Source: Streptomyces dangxiongensis (GTDB lineage Bacteria; Actinomycetota; Actinomycetes; Streptomycetales; Streptomycetaceae). Taken from it: DNA of 64,000 bases. A program made the translations under genes and the position numbers. Each line of letters starts with the position of its first letter. Position 1 is the stretch's first letter. The notes under the pieces are model-generated. The model saw only the letters and a list, made by a program, of their open reading frames with translations. It searched no databases and had not been told where the DNA came from. Below are positions 43,369-54,270 of this stretch, piece by piece. Where the stretch lies: assembly GCF_003675325.1 (NCBI RefSeq), contig NZ_CP033073.1, positions 3,968,001 to 4,032,000 of the forward strand, written 5' to 3'.

Positions 43369-43851
43369 TCAGCCGAGGTCGGGGGCGTGCATGGCGCGTA
43401 CCCCCTCGATGTTGCCGTCCAGGTAGTGCCGCAGGGACAGCGGGACGAGATGGACGGAGGCGATGCCGACGCGGGTGAACGGGATGCGGACGATCTCGTA
43501 CTCCCCGGTCGGCTCCTCCACTTCGGGGCCGTGACGCAGCGAGGGATCCATGGACTCCAGGCGGCAGACGAAGAAGTGCTGCACCTTCACGCCGGTCGTG
43601 CTGCTGTCCTCGCCGATGTGCTCGACGGTGTCCACGAAGCACGGCACGACATCGGCGATCTTGGCGCCGAGTTCCTCGTACACCTCCCGGTGCAGGGCGT
43701 CCACGACGGTCGAGTCCCGGGGCTCGACTCCGCCACCGGGGGTGACCCAGTAGGGATCGAGGCCGGGCTTGGTGCGCTTGATGAGGATCAGGTCGTCACC
43801 GTCCAGGAGAACGGCACGGGCGGTGCGCTTGACCACGGGTCGGACGGTCAT
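43369..43851 (-). CDS. Nudix hydrolase
   Basis: 160 residues from ATG 43851. The complete Nudix box lies at residues ~38-60: GGGVEPRDSTVVDALHREVY followed by EELG (G-x5-E-x7-REVxEExG). The N-terminus RTARAVLLDGDDLILIKR and the tail LRHYLDGNIEGVRAM are standard. The nucleotide substrate cannot be inferred. The upstream sequence has no Shine-Dalgarno, so leaderless translation is possible. A parS-like site lies 21 bp upstream. Confidence 0.9.
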   Translation of the reverse strand: MTVRPVVKRTARAVLLDGDDLILIKRTKPGLDPYWVTPGGGVEPRDSTVVDALHREVYEELGAKIADVVPCFVDTVEHIGEDSSTTGVKVQHFFVCRLESMDPSLRHGPEVEEPTGEYEIVRIPFTRVGIASVHLVPLSLRHYLDGNIEGVRAMHAPDLG

Positions 43852-43872
43852 GGGAGAAATGTGGCCCGGCTG

Positions 43873-43886
43873 GTTCCACGTGAAAC
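43873..43886. promoter_or_regulatory. parS-like site with one mismatch (GTTCCACGTGAAAC)
   Basis: Differs from the parS consensus at one base in one half. It lies between the Nudix and LysR genes, in the Nudix promoter area. Confidence 0.65.
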
Positions 43887-43939
43887 ATCGCAAAGCGCCA
43901 TGACGTGACCGCGGGGCGTGCGTAACCGGCCCGACGGTG

Positions 43940-44845
43940 TCAGTACCAAGCCGCGGCGGCACGCTGGAGGCACGCGTGGGCCCGTGCGACAAGGGGCAGG
44001 GCGAGGGTGCCGGTGCGCACCACCAGGAAGTACGTGCGCAGCGGCGGGACCACCGGGTCGTGCAGGGCGACGAGCGTGCCCTGGCACAGGGCCGGGGCGC
44101 ACAGATAGCGGGGCAGCACCGCCAGTCCGGCACCCGCGATCGCGCAGGAGAGGACGGCCCGTAGATCAGGGACGACGACCGTGCCCGAGGCGGCCGGGCG
44201 GGAGTCGAAGACGGAGGCCCAGTAGCGCGCGACGAACGGCAGCGACTCGTGCACCTCGACGACGGGCAGATGGTCCAGGGCCGGCGCGCCCTTCAGTCGC
44301 AGCGCTTCCGAGTCGATGCGCTCGGCCCAGCGCGGCGCGGCGACCAGGACGTGCTCCTCGTCGCAGAGCGGAGTGGCGCTGAGCAGGGCTCCACGTGGCC
44401 GGGCCGTGCTGATGGCCAGATCGTGGTGGCCGGAGGCCAGTCCTTCCAGCACCTCCTCGGCGGTGCCGAAGGAGGCGCGCAGCGCCAGACGCCGGTCGTC
44501 GTCGCCGGTGAGCCCCGTGAGGGCGGGCAGGGCGCGTTCGGCCGTGAACTCCGGGGGCCCGGCCAAGTGCAGCGTCCGGGGTGAGGTCTCGTCGTCCAGG
44601 CCGCTCTCGGCTATCTCCACCAGGGCGTCGAGATGCGGTGCGGCCTTGTGCGCGAGTTCGTCACCGATGGTCGTCGGGATGACGCCGCGCGCCTGGCGAA
44701 GGAAGAGGGGTCTGCCAAGCTGGCGTTCGAGCGTGCGGATCTGCGAGGTGACGGCGGGCTGGGAGAGGCCGAGCAATGCGGCGGCGCGAGTGAAGGAACC
44801 GGCCCGGTGCACGGTGACGAAGGTCCGCAGCAGGGCCAGATCCAT
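43940..44845 (-). CDS. LysR-family transcriptional regulator
   Basis: 301 residues from ATG 44845 with AGAGGGAGG upstream. N-terminal helix-turn-helix MDLALLRTFVTVHRAGSFTR, AAALLGLSQPAVTSQIRTLE; the C-terminal periplasmic-binding-like domain has LHLAGPPEFTAERALPAL and LCDEEHVLVAAPRWAE. LysR proteins usually control a divergent gene, but to its right the next gene reads in the same direction, so its target is unclear; the Nudix gene downstream is one possibility. Confidence 0.93.
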   Translation of the reverse strand: MDLALLRTFVTVHRAGSFTRAAALLGLSQPAVTSQIRTLERQLGRPLFLRQARGVIPTTIGDELAHKAAPHLDALVEIAESGLDDETSPRTLHLAGPPEFTAERALPALTGLTGDDDRRLALRASFGTAEEVLEGLASGHHDLAISTARPRGALLSATPLCDEEHVLVAAPRWAERIDSEALRLKGAPALDHLPVVEVHESLPFVARYWASVFDSRPAASGTVVVPDLRAVLSCAIAGAGLAVLPRYLCAPALCQGTLVALHDPVVPPLRTYFLVVRTGTLALPLVARAHACLQRAAAAWY

Positions 44846-44991
44846 GGCATGCCTCCCTCTACCTGCCTCCTCCGGCCCCCAGGCAGGCACCAACTATAAA
44901 TATGTCGATAGGCTCCTGTCGCTAGCGTGATTGGACACTGACGCAGAGTCAACTAGCCTTGGTCGCGCGGCTCTTCGCGAGCGAATCCGCA

Positions 44992-45029
44992 GACGGTCCG
45001 AGCCACGAGGGGGGGAGGCTCGGACCGTC
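44992..45029 (-). terminator. Terminator after the trans-sulfuration/ptpA unit
   Basis: 13-bp perfect stem GACGGTCCGAGCC/GGCTCGGACCGTC with a 12-base loop, 111 bp beyond the stop of the leftward PLP-enzyme gene. The rest of 44846-45139 holds the lysR promoter (AT-rich, around 44890-44910) and no gene. Confidence 0.85.
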
Positions 45030-45139
45030 ATCAAGGCCTGTTCTGCGCGCCGCCGAGGCCCGGGGTGCCGCCGGCCACCGCACCATCCGGCGTGCCCCCT
45101 TCGGTGCCGTTCCGCACCTGGGCGACGGCGTCCTCCGGT

Positions 45140-46288
45140 TCAGTCCGCGGACTCGTCCAGGGCGCGCAGGACGTCGGTCACCAGGTCTTCGGGGTCCTCG
45201 GCGCCCACGGACATCCGGACGAAGCCCTCCGGGACCGCGTCCCCGCCCCAGCGGCGGCGGCGCTCGGCCGTGGACCGCACCCCGCCGAAGCTGGTCGCGT
45301 CCTCCACCAGGCGCAGGGCCCGGAGGAAACGCTCGGCACGCGCGCGCGTGGGCAGCGCGAAGGAGACGACACAGCCGTAGCGGCGCATCTGCTGCGCGGC
45401 GATCTTGTGAGAAGGGTCGTCGGGTAGCCCCGGGTAGCGCAGGCCGGAGATCTCGGGCCGCTGCCGCAGGGCCTCGGCGAGGGTGAGCGCGGTGGCGTTC
45501 TGCCGGTCGACGCGCATCTGGAGCGTGGCGATGGACCGGTGCGCGAGCCAGGCCTCCATGGGTCCGGAGATGGCACCGACGATCTTGCGCCAGCGGCGTA
45601 CGGCGGCCATCGCCTCGGCGCTCCGGCCGGTGACGTAACCCAGCAGGACGTCACCGTGGCCGGTCAGCTGCTTGGTGCCGCTGGCCACGGAGAAGTCGGC
45701 GCCCAGCTCCAGCGGGCGCTGCCCGAGCGGGGTCGCGAGGGTGTTGTCGACGGCCACCAGAGCACCACGCGCGTGTGCCGCCTCCGCGAGCCGCCGGATG
45801 TCGCAGACGTCGAGCCCCGGGTTCGACGGGGACTCGATCCACAGCAGCCGGGCGCCGTCGAGCACGTCCAGTTGCGCGTCGCCGCCGGTCGGCGCGGTGC
45901 GCACCTCGATGCCGTACGCCTCTAGCTGGGCGCCCACCATCGGCAGTACCTGGTAGCCGTCGGACGGCAGCACGACCGCGTCGCCTGCGCGCAACTGGGA
46001 GAACAGCACGGCGGAGATCGCCGCCATGCCCGAGGCGAACACCAGAGTCTCGACGTCCTCCCGGCCGGGCGCCTCCAGCTCGCCGACGGCGCGCTCCAGC
46101 AGTGTCCAGGTCGGGTTGTCGTCCCGGCCGTACGCGTACGGTCCCGTCACCTCGCCGGGCAGGTGGAAGTGCGCCGCGAACACCGGTCCGGGCAGGGTCG
46201 GCTCGTGCTTGACCGGCTCGGGCAGCCCCGCCCGTACCGCGCGCGTACCGTCTCCGGTGCGGCCCTCGTCCTTCGTGGCGTCGCTCAT
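45140..46288 (-). CDS. Trans-sulfuration-type PLP enzyme (cystathionine lyase/synthase family)
   Basis: 382 residues from ATG 46288. Cys/Met-metabolism PLP fold: LVFASGMAAISAVLFSQLRAG, the Asp/Asn region VAVDNTLATPLGQRPLELGA, and the PLP lysine in SGTKQLTGHGDVLLG; the C-terminal domain ends SVGAEDPEDLVTDVL. Whether it is a gamma-lyase, beta-lyase or gamma-synthase cannot be told from motifs. Its start overlaps the ptpA stop by 4 bp (ATGA), so it is coupled to the phosphatase gene. Confidence 0.9.
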   Translation of the reverse strand: MSDATKDEGRTGDGTRAVRAGLPEPVKHEPTLPGPVFAAHFHLPGEVTGPYAYGRDDNPTWTLLERAVGELEAPGREDVETLVFASGMAAISAVLFSQLRAGDAVVLPSDGYQVLPMVGAQLEAYGIEVRTAPTGGDAQLDVLDGARLLWIESPSNPGLDVCDIRRLAEAAHARGALVAVDNTLATPLGQRPLELGADFSVASGTKQLTGHGDVLLGYVTGRSAEAMAAVRRWRKIVGAISGPMEAWLAHRSIATLQMRVDRQNATALTLAEALRQRPEISGLRYPGLPDDPSHKIAAQQMRRYGCVVSFALPTRARAERFLRALRLVEDATSFGGVRSTAERRRRWGGDAVPEGFVRMSVGAEDPEDLVTDVLRALDESAD

Positions 46289-46776
46289 GCGGCCCGTCCC
46301 TCCAGCTCTTCGCGTACGGCGGCGAGCAGACCGGTGCTCGCCGCCTCCACCATCTCAAGACACCGCTCGAAGCCGTCCCGGTGTCCGTAGTACGGATCGG
46401 GTACGTCGAGGTCGTCGCCGGCGGTGGGATCGTACGAGCGGAGCAGACGGACCTTGCGCGCCTCCTCCCCGGTCGGCGCGAGGCGGCGCAGGGCCCTGAG
46501 GTGACCGGTGTCGAGGGCGATCACGAGGTCGAGACGGGCGAACCACGACGGCTCGAACCGACGGGCGACGTGCGCGCCGCCGTAACCGTGCTCCTCCAGG
46601 ACCGAGACGGTGCGCGGGTCGGCGTGCTCGCCCTCGTGCCAGCCGTCGGTGCCGGCGCTGTCGACCGCCACCAGGCCGTCGAGCCCGGCCTCCGCCGCAC
46701 GCGCGCGGAAGACGGATTCGGCCATCGGGGAGCGGCAGATGTTGCCGGTGCACACGAAGCAGACGCGATAGGTCAT
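46285..46776 (-). CDS. ptpA: Low-molecular-weight protein tyrosine phosphatase PtpA
   Basis: 163 residues from ATG 46776. The signature C-x5-R-S is complete: Cys9-TGNIC-Arg15-Ser16, and the acid loop reads DPYYG. Matches PtpA of S. coelicolor by type and neighbourhood; there it dephosphorylates phosphotyrosine proteins and its overexpression stimulates antibiotic production. Translationally coupled to the downstream PLP enzyme gene; eight bases separate it from the upstream holin-like gene, so all three form one leftward operon. Confidence 0.95.
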   Translation of the reverse strand: MTYRVCFVCTGNICRSPMAESVFRARAAEAGLDGLVAVDSAGTDGWHEGEHADPRTVSVLEEHGYGGAHVARRFEPSWFARLDLVIALDTGHLRALRRLAPTGEEARKVRLLRSYDPTAGDDLDVPDPYYGHRDGFERCLEMVEAASTGLLAAVREELEGRAA

Positions 46777-46783
46777 GACGGGC

Positions 46784-47161
46784 TCAGTCCTCGTCGGGCA
46801 GGACGACGTGCAGCGCCCAGGAGACGATCGAGATGATCAGGCCGCCGAGCACGGCCGTCCAGAAGCCCTCCACGTGGAAGCTCAGGTCGAGCTTGCCGCA
46901 CAGCCAGGAGGTCAGCAGCAGCATGAGCGCGTTGACGACCAGGGTGATCAGGCCGAGGGTCAGGATGAACAGCGGCAGGGTGAGCAGCCTCACAACCGGC
47001 TTGACCAGCCAGTTCGCCAGACCGAAGATCAGCGCGACGACGATCAGCGTGCCGGCCTTCTCCGCGGTGTTGTCACCCGTGAGAGTGATCTTGTCGAGCA
47101 GCCACACGGCGACCGCAAGGGCACCCGCGTTGGCGATCGTCTTGACTACGAAATTCATCAT
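46784..47161 (-). CDS. Phage-holin-type-IV-like four-helix membrane protein
   Basis: 125 residues from ATG 47161 (a second ATG follows at once). Four membrane segments; GLANWLVKPVVRLLTLPLFI and ITLGLITLVVNALMLLL-like sequence (here LTLGLITLVVNALMLLLTSW) are diagnostic of the Phage_holin_4_2/YvlD family, chromosomal in most bacteria and not evidence of a prophage. The family includes envelope-stress proteins of unclear function. First gene of the ptpA unit. Confidence 0.88.
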   Translation of the reverse strand: MMNFVVKTIANAGALAVAVWLLDKITLTGDNTAEKAGTLIVVALIFGLANWLVKPVVRLLTLPLFILTLGLITLVVNALMLLLTSWLCGKLDLSFHVEGFWTAVLGGLIISIVSWALHVVLPDED

Positions 47162-47235
47162 GTGTCTGATCGTGGCAGACCGTACGGTCGGCGAGCAGGG
47201 TCACGGCGAGCAGCGAGACGAGGGCGGCAGCGGCG

Positions 47236-47553
47236 ATGAAGGCATTCCGGCTGGACGAACTGGAGGCGGAGCGTGCCGCTCACGAGGGCGCCTACCTCCA
47301 GTTCCTGCGCGAGCGGAACATGTCGGTCGGCCTGTACGCCCTCGACGCGGGTGAGCACGACCCGCAGAAGCCCCACCGGCAGGACGAGGTGTACTTCGTC
47401 GTCAGCGGCCGGGCGTCGATCACGGTCGGTCCGGAGACGACGCAGGTGGCGCGGGGCAGCGTCGTGTACGTGCCGGCCGGGGTGCCGCACAAGTTCCACC
47501 ACATCAGCGAGGACCTAAGGGTCCTCGTCGTGTTCTCTCCGCCCGAAGCGTGA
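47236..47553 (+). CDS. Single-domain cupin protein
   Basis: 105 residues from ATG 47236. One cupin barrel: motif 1 HDPQKPHRQDEVYFVVSG, with the metal-type His, Gln/Asp, Glu pattern, and motif 2 GSVVYVPAGVPHKFHH. It probably binds a metal ion. The function is unknown. It is divergent from the holin-like gene. Confidence 0.87.
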   Translation: MKAFRLDELEAERAAHEGAYLQFLRERNMSVGLYALDAGEHDPQKPHRQDEVYFVVSGRASITVGPETTQVARGSVVYVPAGVPHKFHHISEDLRVLVVFSPPEA

Positions 47554-47685
47554 GCCCGGACCCCTGACTCCCTAGGGGACGGATCAGGGGAGGACAAGGG
47601 ATGCGCGGCCCCCGTGCGGCCCCTTCGCGGCCCTAGCATCGAGTGCAGGACATCGACAGCGCACGAGACACGAGGGACGAGGACG

Positions 47686-47898
47686 ATGCGGGAGATCTTC
47701 GCGGGGATGCCGTGGTGGGTGAAGTGGGTCGCGGTGCCGGTCATCGCCCTGGTCGTGTTCGGCGGCCTGATAGCGACCGTCGTCGGGTTCGTGATCGGCC
47801 TGCTGTTCAAGGCGCTGGTCTTCGTCGCCCTGGTCGGCGGACTGATCTACGTCGTACGCAGGTTCACGGCGAGTTCCTCGTCGCGCAGCGACTGGTGA
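47686..47898 (+). CDS. DUF5326-type small membrane protein
   Basis: 70 residues from ATG 47686 with GAGGACG upstream. Starts MREIFAGMPWWVKWVAVPVI and has two adjoining hydrophobic segments, then a short Ser/Arg tail (ASSSSRSDW). This is the short streptomycete membrane-protein type found just upstream of ssgR. The function is not known. Confidence 0.8.
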   Translation: MREIFAGMPWWVKWVAVPVIALVVFGGLIATVVGFVIGLLFKALVFVALVGGLIYVVRRFTASSSSRSDW

Positions 47899-48096
47899 GC
47901 CCCATGGGGACCGGAGGTCGATGAGGGGACCACCGGTTCCCTCGGGGGAGGGAAGTTTCCCCGGGAGCCGTCTGCGCGTGCGGTGGCCGACGGTTAGAGT
48001 CCGGAACTCCCACGGGCTCCGGCCTCGTGGGTGGCGCAGACCCCCCTCCGTGCTCTTCCCCGCACGGGCTGCCCCCTCGCGCTACGGGAGTACCCC

Positions 48097-49009
48097 TTGG
48101 CCACGGTCGACACCGCACCGGCAGAACCCCACGTACCCCCCGTCCCACCGCGCTCGTGCGCGCCGCCCGCCCGGCGACCGGCCTCCCCGGCCGTCCCCGG
48201 ACAACCCACGGCCGCCACTCTCCCCGGACAACCCACGGCCGCCGCCCAGGGACCACCGGCCGGCGCGACGCTCATCGGATCCGTCCAGCGCGCCATGCGC
48301 CTGCTCGAGGCCGTCGCCGCCCGCGCCTACGGCGCCCCCGCCAAACAGCTCGCCCGGGAGACGGGCCTCGCGCTGCCCACGACCTACCACCTGCTGCGCA
48401 CCCTGGTGCACGAGGGCTACCTGTACCGGGAGAAGGGGCTGTTCTTCCTCGGGTGACGCCGCCGCGCGGCTCGCCAGCAGCGGAGCACAGCAGAAACGTC
48501 GCAGCGCGGTGGCGGACACGCTCGCGCACTGGCGGGATTCGATCGGTGTACCGGTGTACTACGCGATGTACCGGGATGGCGAGATCGACGTGATGTGCGT
48601 CTCCGAGTCCCGCGAGACACCCGCGGTCGAGGAGTGGGCCGACTTCCGGGAGACCGGCCACGCCCATGCCATCGGGCAGTGCCTGCTGTCCCAACTGGAC
48701 GAGGACGCCCGCCGCGACCACCTCGCCCGCTATCCGGCGGAGCCCCTCACGCCGTACACCGTGCGGGACCACGGCGCGCTGCTGCGGCGGCTGGCCCGGA
48801 CGCGGCGCATGGAACTGACGGTGGAGCGTCAGGAGTACGCGCTCGGGACGGTCTGTGCGGCGGTCCCCATCACGGTCGGTACGACCGCGGCCACCATGGC
48901 CATCTCCCTGCCCGGCCAGCGGGCCGACCGGCTGCTGCCCGCCGCCCGCCGGCTCCAGACGGAGATCGGGCGGCACGTCGGATCGCTCACGCTCTCTATC
49001 AGTATGTGA
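48097..49009 (+). pseudogene. ssgR: ssgR, IclR-family activator of ssgA, split by a one-base frameshift
   Basis: The likely start is TTG 48097 (GGGAG six bases ahead). The first frame encodes a Pro-rich leader and the IclR helix-turn-helix (LIGSVQRAMRLLEAVAARAY, ARETGLALPTTYHLLRTLV) up to TGA 48454-48456. The C-terminal IclR effector domain (VADTLAHWRDSIGVPVYYAM, ETGHAHAIGQCLLSQLDEDA) continues in the next frame to 49009. Joining CTCGG to TGACGCC without one G at 48451-48453 restores LGDAAARL. A 27-bp direct repeat (48195-48243, PGQPTAA twice) lies in the leader. SsgR of S. coelicolor (SCO3925) activates ssgA, encoded 99 bp downstream. The break could be a true mutation, a sequence error or programmed +1 shifting at GGG-TGA-C. 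Confidence 0.8.
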
Positions 49010-49108
49010 AAACTTACTCCTTGTGATCTGTTGCGCACTTTCAGCAAGATTTGCCCATGGTCAGAGGGATCAATCCCGGCCAGTCGATGTCATATGACGG
49101 GGTAGGCG

Positions 49109-49546
49109 ATGCGCGAGTCCGTACAGGCAGAAGTCATGATGAGCTTTCTCGTGTCGGAGGAGCTCTCCTTCCGCATCCCGGTGGAGTTGCGCTACGAGAC
49201 CTGTGATCCGTACGCGGTGCGGCTCACCTTTCACCTGCCCGGTGACGCCCCGGTGACCTGGGCCTTCGGGCGCGAGCTGCTGATCGACGGGGTCGGACGC
49301 CCCTGCGGGGAGGGTGATGTGCGCATCGCCCCCGCCGATTCCGAGGTGCTGGGCGAGGTGCTGATCCGGCTTCAGGTGGGCGGGGACCAGGCGCTGTTCC
49401 GTTCGTCGGCGCCGCCGCTGGTGGCCTTCCTCGACCGGACGGACAAGCTCGTGCCGCTCGGTCAGGAGGGTGCGCTGGCCGACTTCGACGCTCATCTCGA
49501 GGAGGCATTGGACCGCATCCTGGCCGAGGAACAGAGCGCCGGCTGA
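49109..49546 (+). CDS. ssgA: Sporulation cell-division activator SsgA
   Basis: 145 residues from ATG 49109. SALP family: MRESVQAEVMMSFLVSEELS at the start, DPYAVRLTFHLPGDAPVTWA, FGRELLIDGVGRPCGEGDV, and LVAFLDRTDKLVPLGQEG; close to SsgA of S. coelicolor (SCO3926). SsgA with SsgB marks sites of sporulation septation by bringing FtsZ to the membrane. It should depend on SsgR, whose gene just upstream is frameshifted here. SsgA itself is full length with no visible defect. Confidence 0.97.
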   Translation: MRESVQAEVMMSFLVSEELSFRIPVELRYETCDPYAVRLTFHLPGDAPVTWAFGRELLIDGVGRPCGEGDVRIAPADSEVLGEVLIRLQVGGDQALFRSSAPPLVAFLDRTDKLVPLGQEGALADFDAHLEEALDRILAEEQSAG

Positions 49547-49648
49547 AGCGTCACGGCACGAGGCGCCGACGCCCCGTCAACTCGTCGGCTCTGTGCAGGA
49601 ACGCTTCTGCAACCGATGGGCGGCGCCCCGCCCCACACCCGGCCGCGC

Positions 49649-51085
49649 TCACCGCTTCCGGCGCCGGCCCCGGCCGCCGCGCGCCGGTGCGGAACGGCCC
49701 CCGGCAGGCGCCGGGGCAGCCGGTCCGGGCCGGTCGGCCGAGACCACCAGCGCGGCCAGTGCGGTGGTGACCGGTACCGAGGCGACCAGGCCGATCGACC
49801 CCACCAGCGTGCGCACGATCTCCTCGGCCACCAGCTCGCTGTTGGCCACGGTCCCCACGCTGCTCTGCGCGATCGAGAACAGCAGCAGCAACGGCAGCGC
49901 GGCGCCGGCGTAGGCGAGCACCAGGGTGTTCACCACCGAGGCGATGTGATCGCGGCCGATACGGATGGCCGCCCGGTACAGCGCCCGCCAGCCCATCGCC
50001 GGGTTGGCCTCGTGCAGCTCCCAGACGGCCGACGTCTGCGTCACGGTCACGTCGTCGAGGACGCCGAGCGAACCGATGATGACGCCGGCCAGCAGCAGAC
50101 CGCTCATGTCGATCGACGGATACAGGCCGTGGATCAGACCGGTGTTGTCGTCCGTGTTGCCGGTCAGCGCCGACCAGCCGATGAACAGCGAGCCGAGCAG
50201 GCCGATCAGCGACAGGGAGATCAGCGTGCCGAGCACCGCCACCGAGGTACGGGCCGACAGGCCGTGGCACATGTACAGCGCGATCAGCATGATGGCGCTC
50301 GCCCCCACCACGGCCACGACCAGCGGGTCGGAGCCCTGGAGGATGGCGGGCAGGATGAACAGGGTCAGCACCAGGAAGCTCACCGCCAGGGCGACCAGTG
50401 CCATGACACCGCGCAGCCGGCCGACCACGACGACGGCGACGGCGAAGATCCCCGCGAGCAACGCCATGGGGAACGTGCGGTTCACATCGGTCACCGAGTA
50501 CTGGAGGTTCCTCGGTGCCGAGGGCTCGTAGGCGACGACGACCTTCTCGCCCTGGTGCAGCCGCCGTGTTTGGTCGGGCTGCACGATCTCGGTGAACGTA
50601 CGGCCAGTGTCCTCGCCGGTGTCGACCCGGACGGTCGCCTTCTTGCAGGGTCTGCCGGCCTCCTGCTTCACGGGGGCGCCGCCGGTGGCGGAGGGGGCAC
50701 CGGTCGGGGCGCCGCCGGAGGCGTTCACCGACGCGCAGCCGACCTCGGTGACCCGGGTGACCGTGGCCTGCTGGGTCTGCCGGTCGAAGCCGACGCCGGT
50801 GCGCGTATGGGACGGGGCCCCGCCGGGCCAGAGCACCACGAGACCGACCACGACCGCCACGGTGAACGGGATCAGGACCGCCGCGATGACCTTCCGCAGA
50901 TGCTGGGAGACCGGCGCGGCCGGGCCGTGGCCGTGCGCGTGACCGTGGTGGCCGCCTCCACCGGTTCCGTGGCGGTGCGTGTGACCGTGGTGGCCGCCCG
51001 TACCGGTGTCGTGGCCGTGAGTGTCGTCCTGCTCCGGGCCGTCTCGGCGGGGCGGATCGGGCGGCTGGTGGGGGTACTGCTCCAT
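49649..51085 (-). CDS. YibE/F-family integral membrane protein
   Basis: 478 residues from ATG 51085. The cytoplasmic N-terminus is rich in His-Gly repeats (GHHGHTHRHG, GHHGHAHGHG, residues ~20-50), which could bind metal. One membrane segment and a ~100-residue external domain (VRVDTGEDTGRTFTEIV) follow, then about seven membrane segments with LDDVTVTQTSAVWELHEANP, the YibE/F signature. The biochemical role is unknown. It converges on ssgA and diverges from thiC. Confidence 0.85.
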   Translation of the reverse strand: MEQYPHQPPDPPRRDGPEQDDTHGHDTGTGGHHGHTHRHGTGGGGHHGHAHGHGPAAPVSQHLRKVIAAVLIPFTVAVVVGLVVLWPGGAPSHTRTGVGFDRQTQQATVTRVTEVGCASVNASGGAPTGAPSATGGAPVKQEAGRPCKKATVRVDTGEDTGRTFTEIVQPDQTRRLHQGEKVVVAYEPSAPRNLQYSVTDVNRTFPMALLAGIFAVAVVVVGRLRGVMALVALAVSFLVLTLFILPAILQGSDPLVVAVVGASAIMLIALYMCHGLSARTSVAVLGTLISLSLIGLLGSLFIGWSALTGNTDDNTGLIHGLYPSIDMSGLLLAGVIIGSLGVLDDVTVTQTSAVWELHEANPAMGWRALYRAAIRIGRDHIASVVNTLVLAYAGAALPLLLLFSIAQSSVGTVANSELVAEEIVRTLVGSIGLVASVPVTTALAALVVSADRPGPAAPAPAGGRSAPARGGRGRRRKR

Positions 51086-51175
51086 CCTGGTCACCGCCAG
51101 ATCATCGCAAGAACGGTGGGGGCCCACTGTTCACGGTGCCTCCCATGCCGCTAGCGTGGGGGCACCTTTGCACAC

Positions 51176-53119
<1,944 letters not shown>

Positions 53120-53131
53120 ACGGCACGGTGA

Positions 53132-53180
53132 ACCCGCCGCGCCCGCCGGGTCCGTGACAGGACGGCTGGTGCGGCGGGCT
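53132..53180. terminator. Possible terminator after thiC
   Basis: CCCGCCGC/GCGGCGGG arms (around 53133-53140 and 53171-53178) with a long 30-base loop, between convergent genes. Confidence 0.4.
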
Positions 53181-53221
53181 CGAGTCGTCCGGCACACGAG
53201 TCGGGACCGCCGCGGGTGGGG

Positions 53222-54091
53222 TCAGTCGGGCTGGTGCTCCGGGCCGCCGTAGTCCGGGCTCGTGTAGTCGGGGCTGGTGAAGCTCGGCCGGCCGGTCGTG
53301 GTGCCGCCGTCCCCGGGGCTGCTGAAGCCGGGGCGGTCGTAGCCCAGGTGTGGGATGCGGCCGGGCGTCGGGGCGGGCGGGGCCGTGTGGCGCAGGGCGG
53401 GCGGGCCCGGTTCGGTGAGCGCCTCCCGCAGGAACGGCAGGATGCCACGCTCCAGCAGGGCCTCCCGCCACGCCTCTCTGGCCCTGGCCAGCTCCTCGTG
53501 CGCCGCCTCCTGTGCGCGGGCCTCCGCCGAGGTGTTGTTGCGCAGGGCGGTGAGCAGCAGCCCGACGGCGGCGACGAGTATGCCGGCCGCCGTCAGAGCG
53601 CCGAACACCCAGCCGGTGGTGAGCATGGTGCGGGCGAAGGTCTGCCCGGGATCCAGCACCTTCAGGATGTAGCCGACGAGCAGGAAGAGGACGGCCGCGG
53701 TTCCGGAGAGGAGGGGAGCGAGGACGGCGATGACGGCGACGGCACCCGCGCCGGTGTTCTCGGCGGCCTCCCCGAGGGCGGTGGCGAGGTCCGTGGTGTC
53801 CGGACCTCGCTCCACGGCGCCGGGGCTGCCGGCGGCGGGCTGGACGGACAGCGCCGGGTGACGCAGTTCGTCGCGGACCGTGACGTAGTGCTGGTACTCG
53901 GCCACCGCGGCCGCCGTGATCAGGGCCTCGGCGCTCCGTGCCATGGTGCGCAGTTGTTCGGGGTTGAGCCGCTGACCCACAGCGGCCAGTTCAGGTCGGT
54001 CGGGTGCGGAGCGCAGCGCCTCATCGAGGAGCCGCTCGAAGTCCTGGCGGTCCTCGCTCTGAAGGTGCTGCGGAACGCTGTTCATGTGCAT
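53222..54091 (-). CDS. Two-helix membrane protein of unknown function
   Basis: 289 residues from ATG 54091 (or 54085). An acidic, helical N-terminal ~90 residues (EDRQDFERLLDEALRSA) precede a Gly/Pro linker. Two hydrophobic segments (GAVAVIAVLAPLLSGTAAVL and TTGWVFGALTAAGILVAAVG) are followed by an amphipathic helix with EEL/AREAWREALLERG. The tail is Pro/Gly-rich with SPDY repeats (FTSPDYTSPDYGGPEHQPD). No known family is recognised. It converges on thiC. Confidence 0.72.
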   Translation of the reverse strand: MHMNSVPQHLQSEDRQDFERLLDEALRSAPDRPELAAVGQRLNPEQLRTMARSAEALITAAAVAEYQHYVTVRDELRHPALSVQPAAGSPGAVERGPDTTDLATALGEAAENTGAGAVAVIAVLAPLLSGTAAVLFLLVGYILKVLDPGQTFARTMLTTGWVFGALTAAGILVAAVGLLLTALRNNTSAEARAQEAAHEELARAREAWREALLERGILPFLREALTEPGPPALRHTAPPAPTPGRIPHLGYDRPGFSSPGDGGTTTGRPSFTSPDYTSPDYGGPEHQPD

Positions 54092-54270
54092 CCCCCGGTG
54101 CTCCGTAGGGCTGGGGCTCGCACGCCGGCGAGCCGTCGGGCAGAAACGGAGGGGAGCCTGCTACGGATAAGCCGATGGTAGAGCCGGCATGGCGCGCGGT
54201 GACAGGGGTTACCGGAAATTGCGTCCCGGCCTGCGCTTACGCGGCCGGGTGACCCGTGCCCGGGGAACGG

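Noticed and set aside
46784..47161. Holin-like gene as a sign of prophage
   Set aside because: This family (Phage_holin_4_2/YvlD) is chromosomal in most bacteria, and no other phage gene is near.
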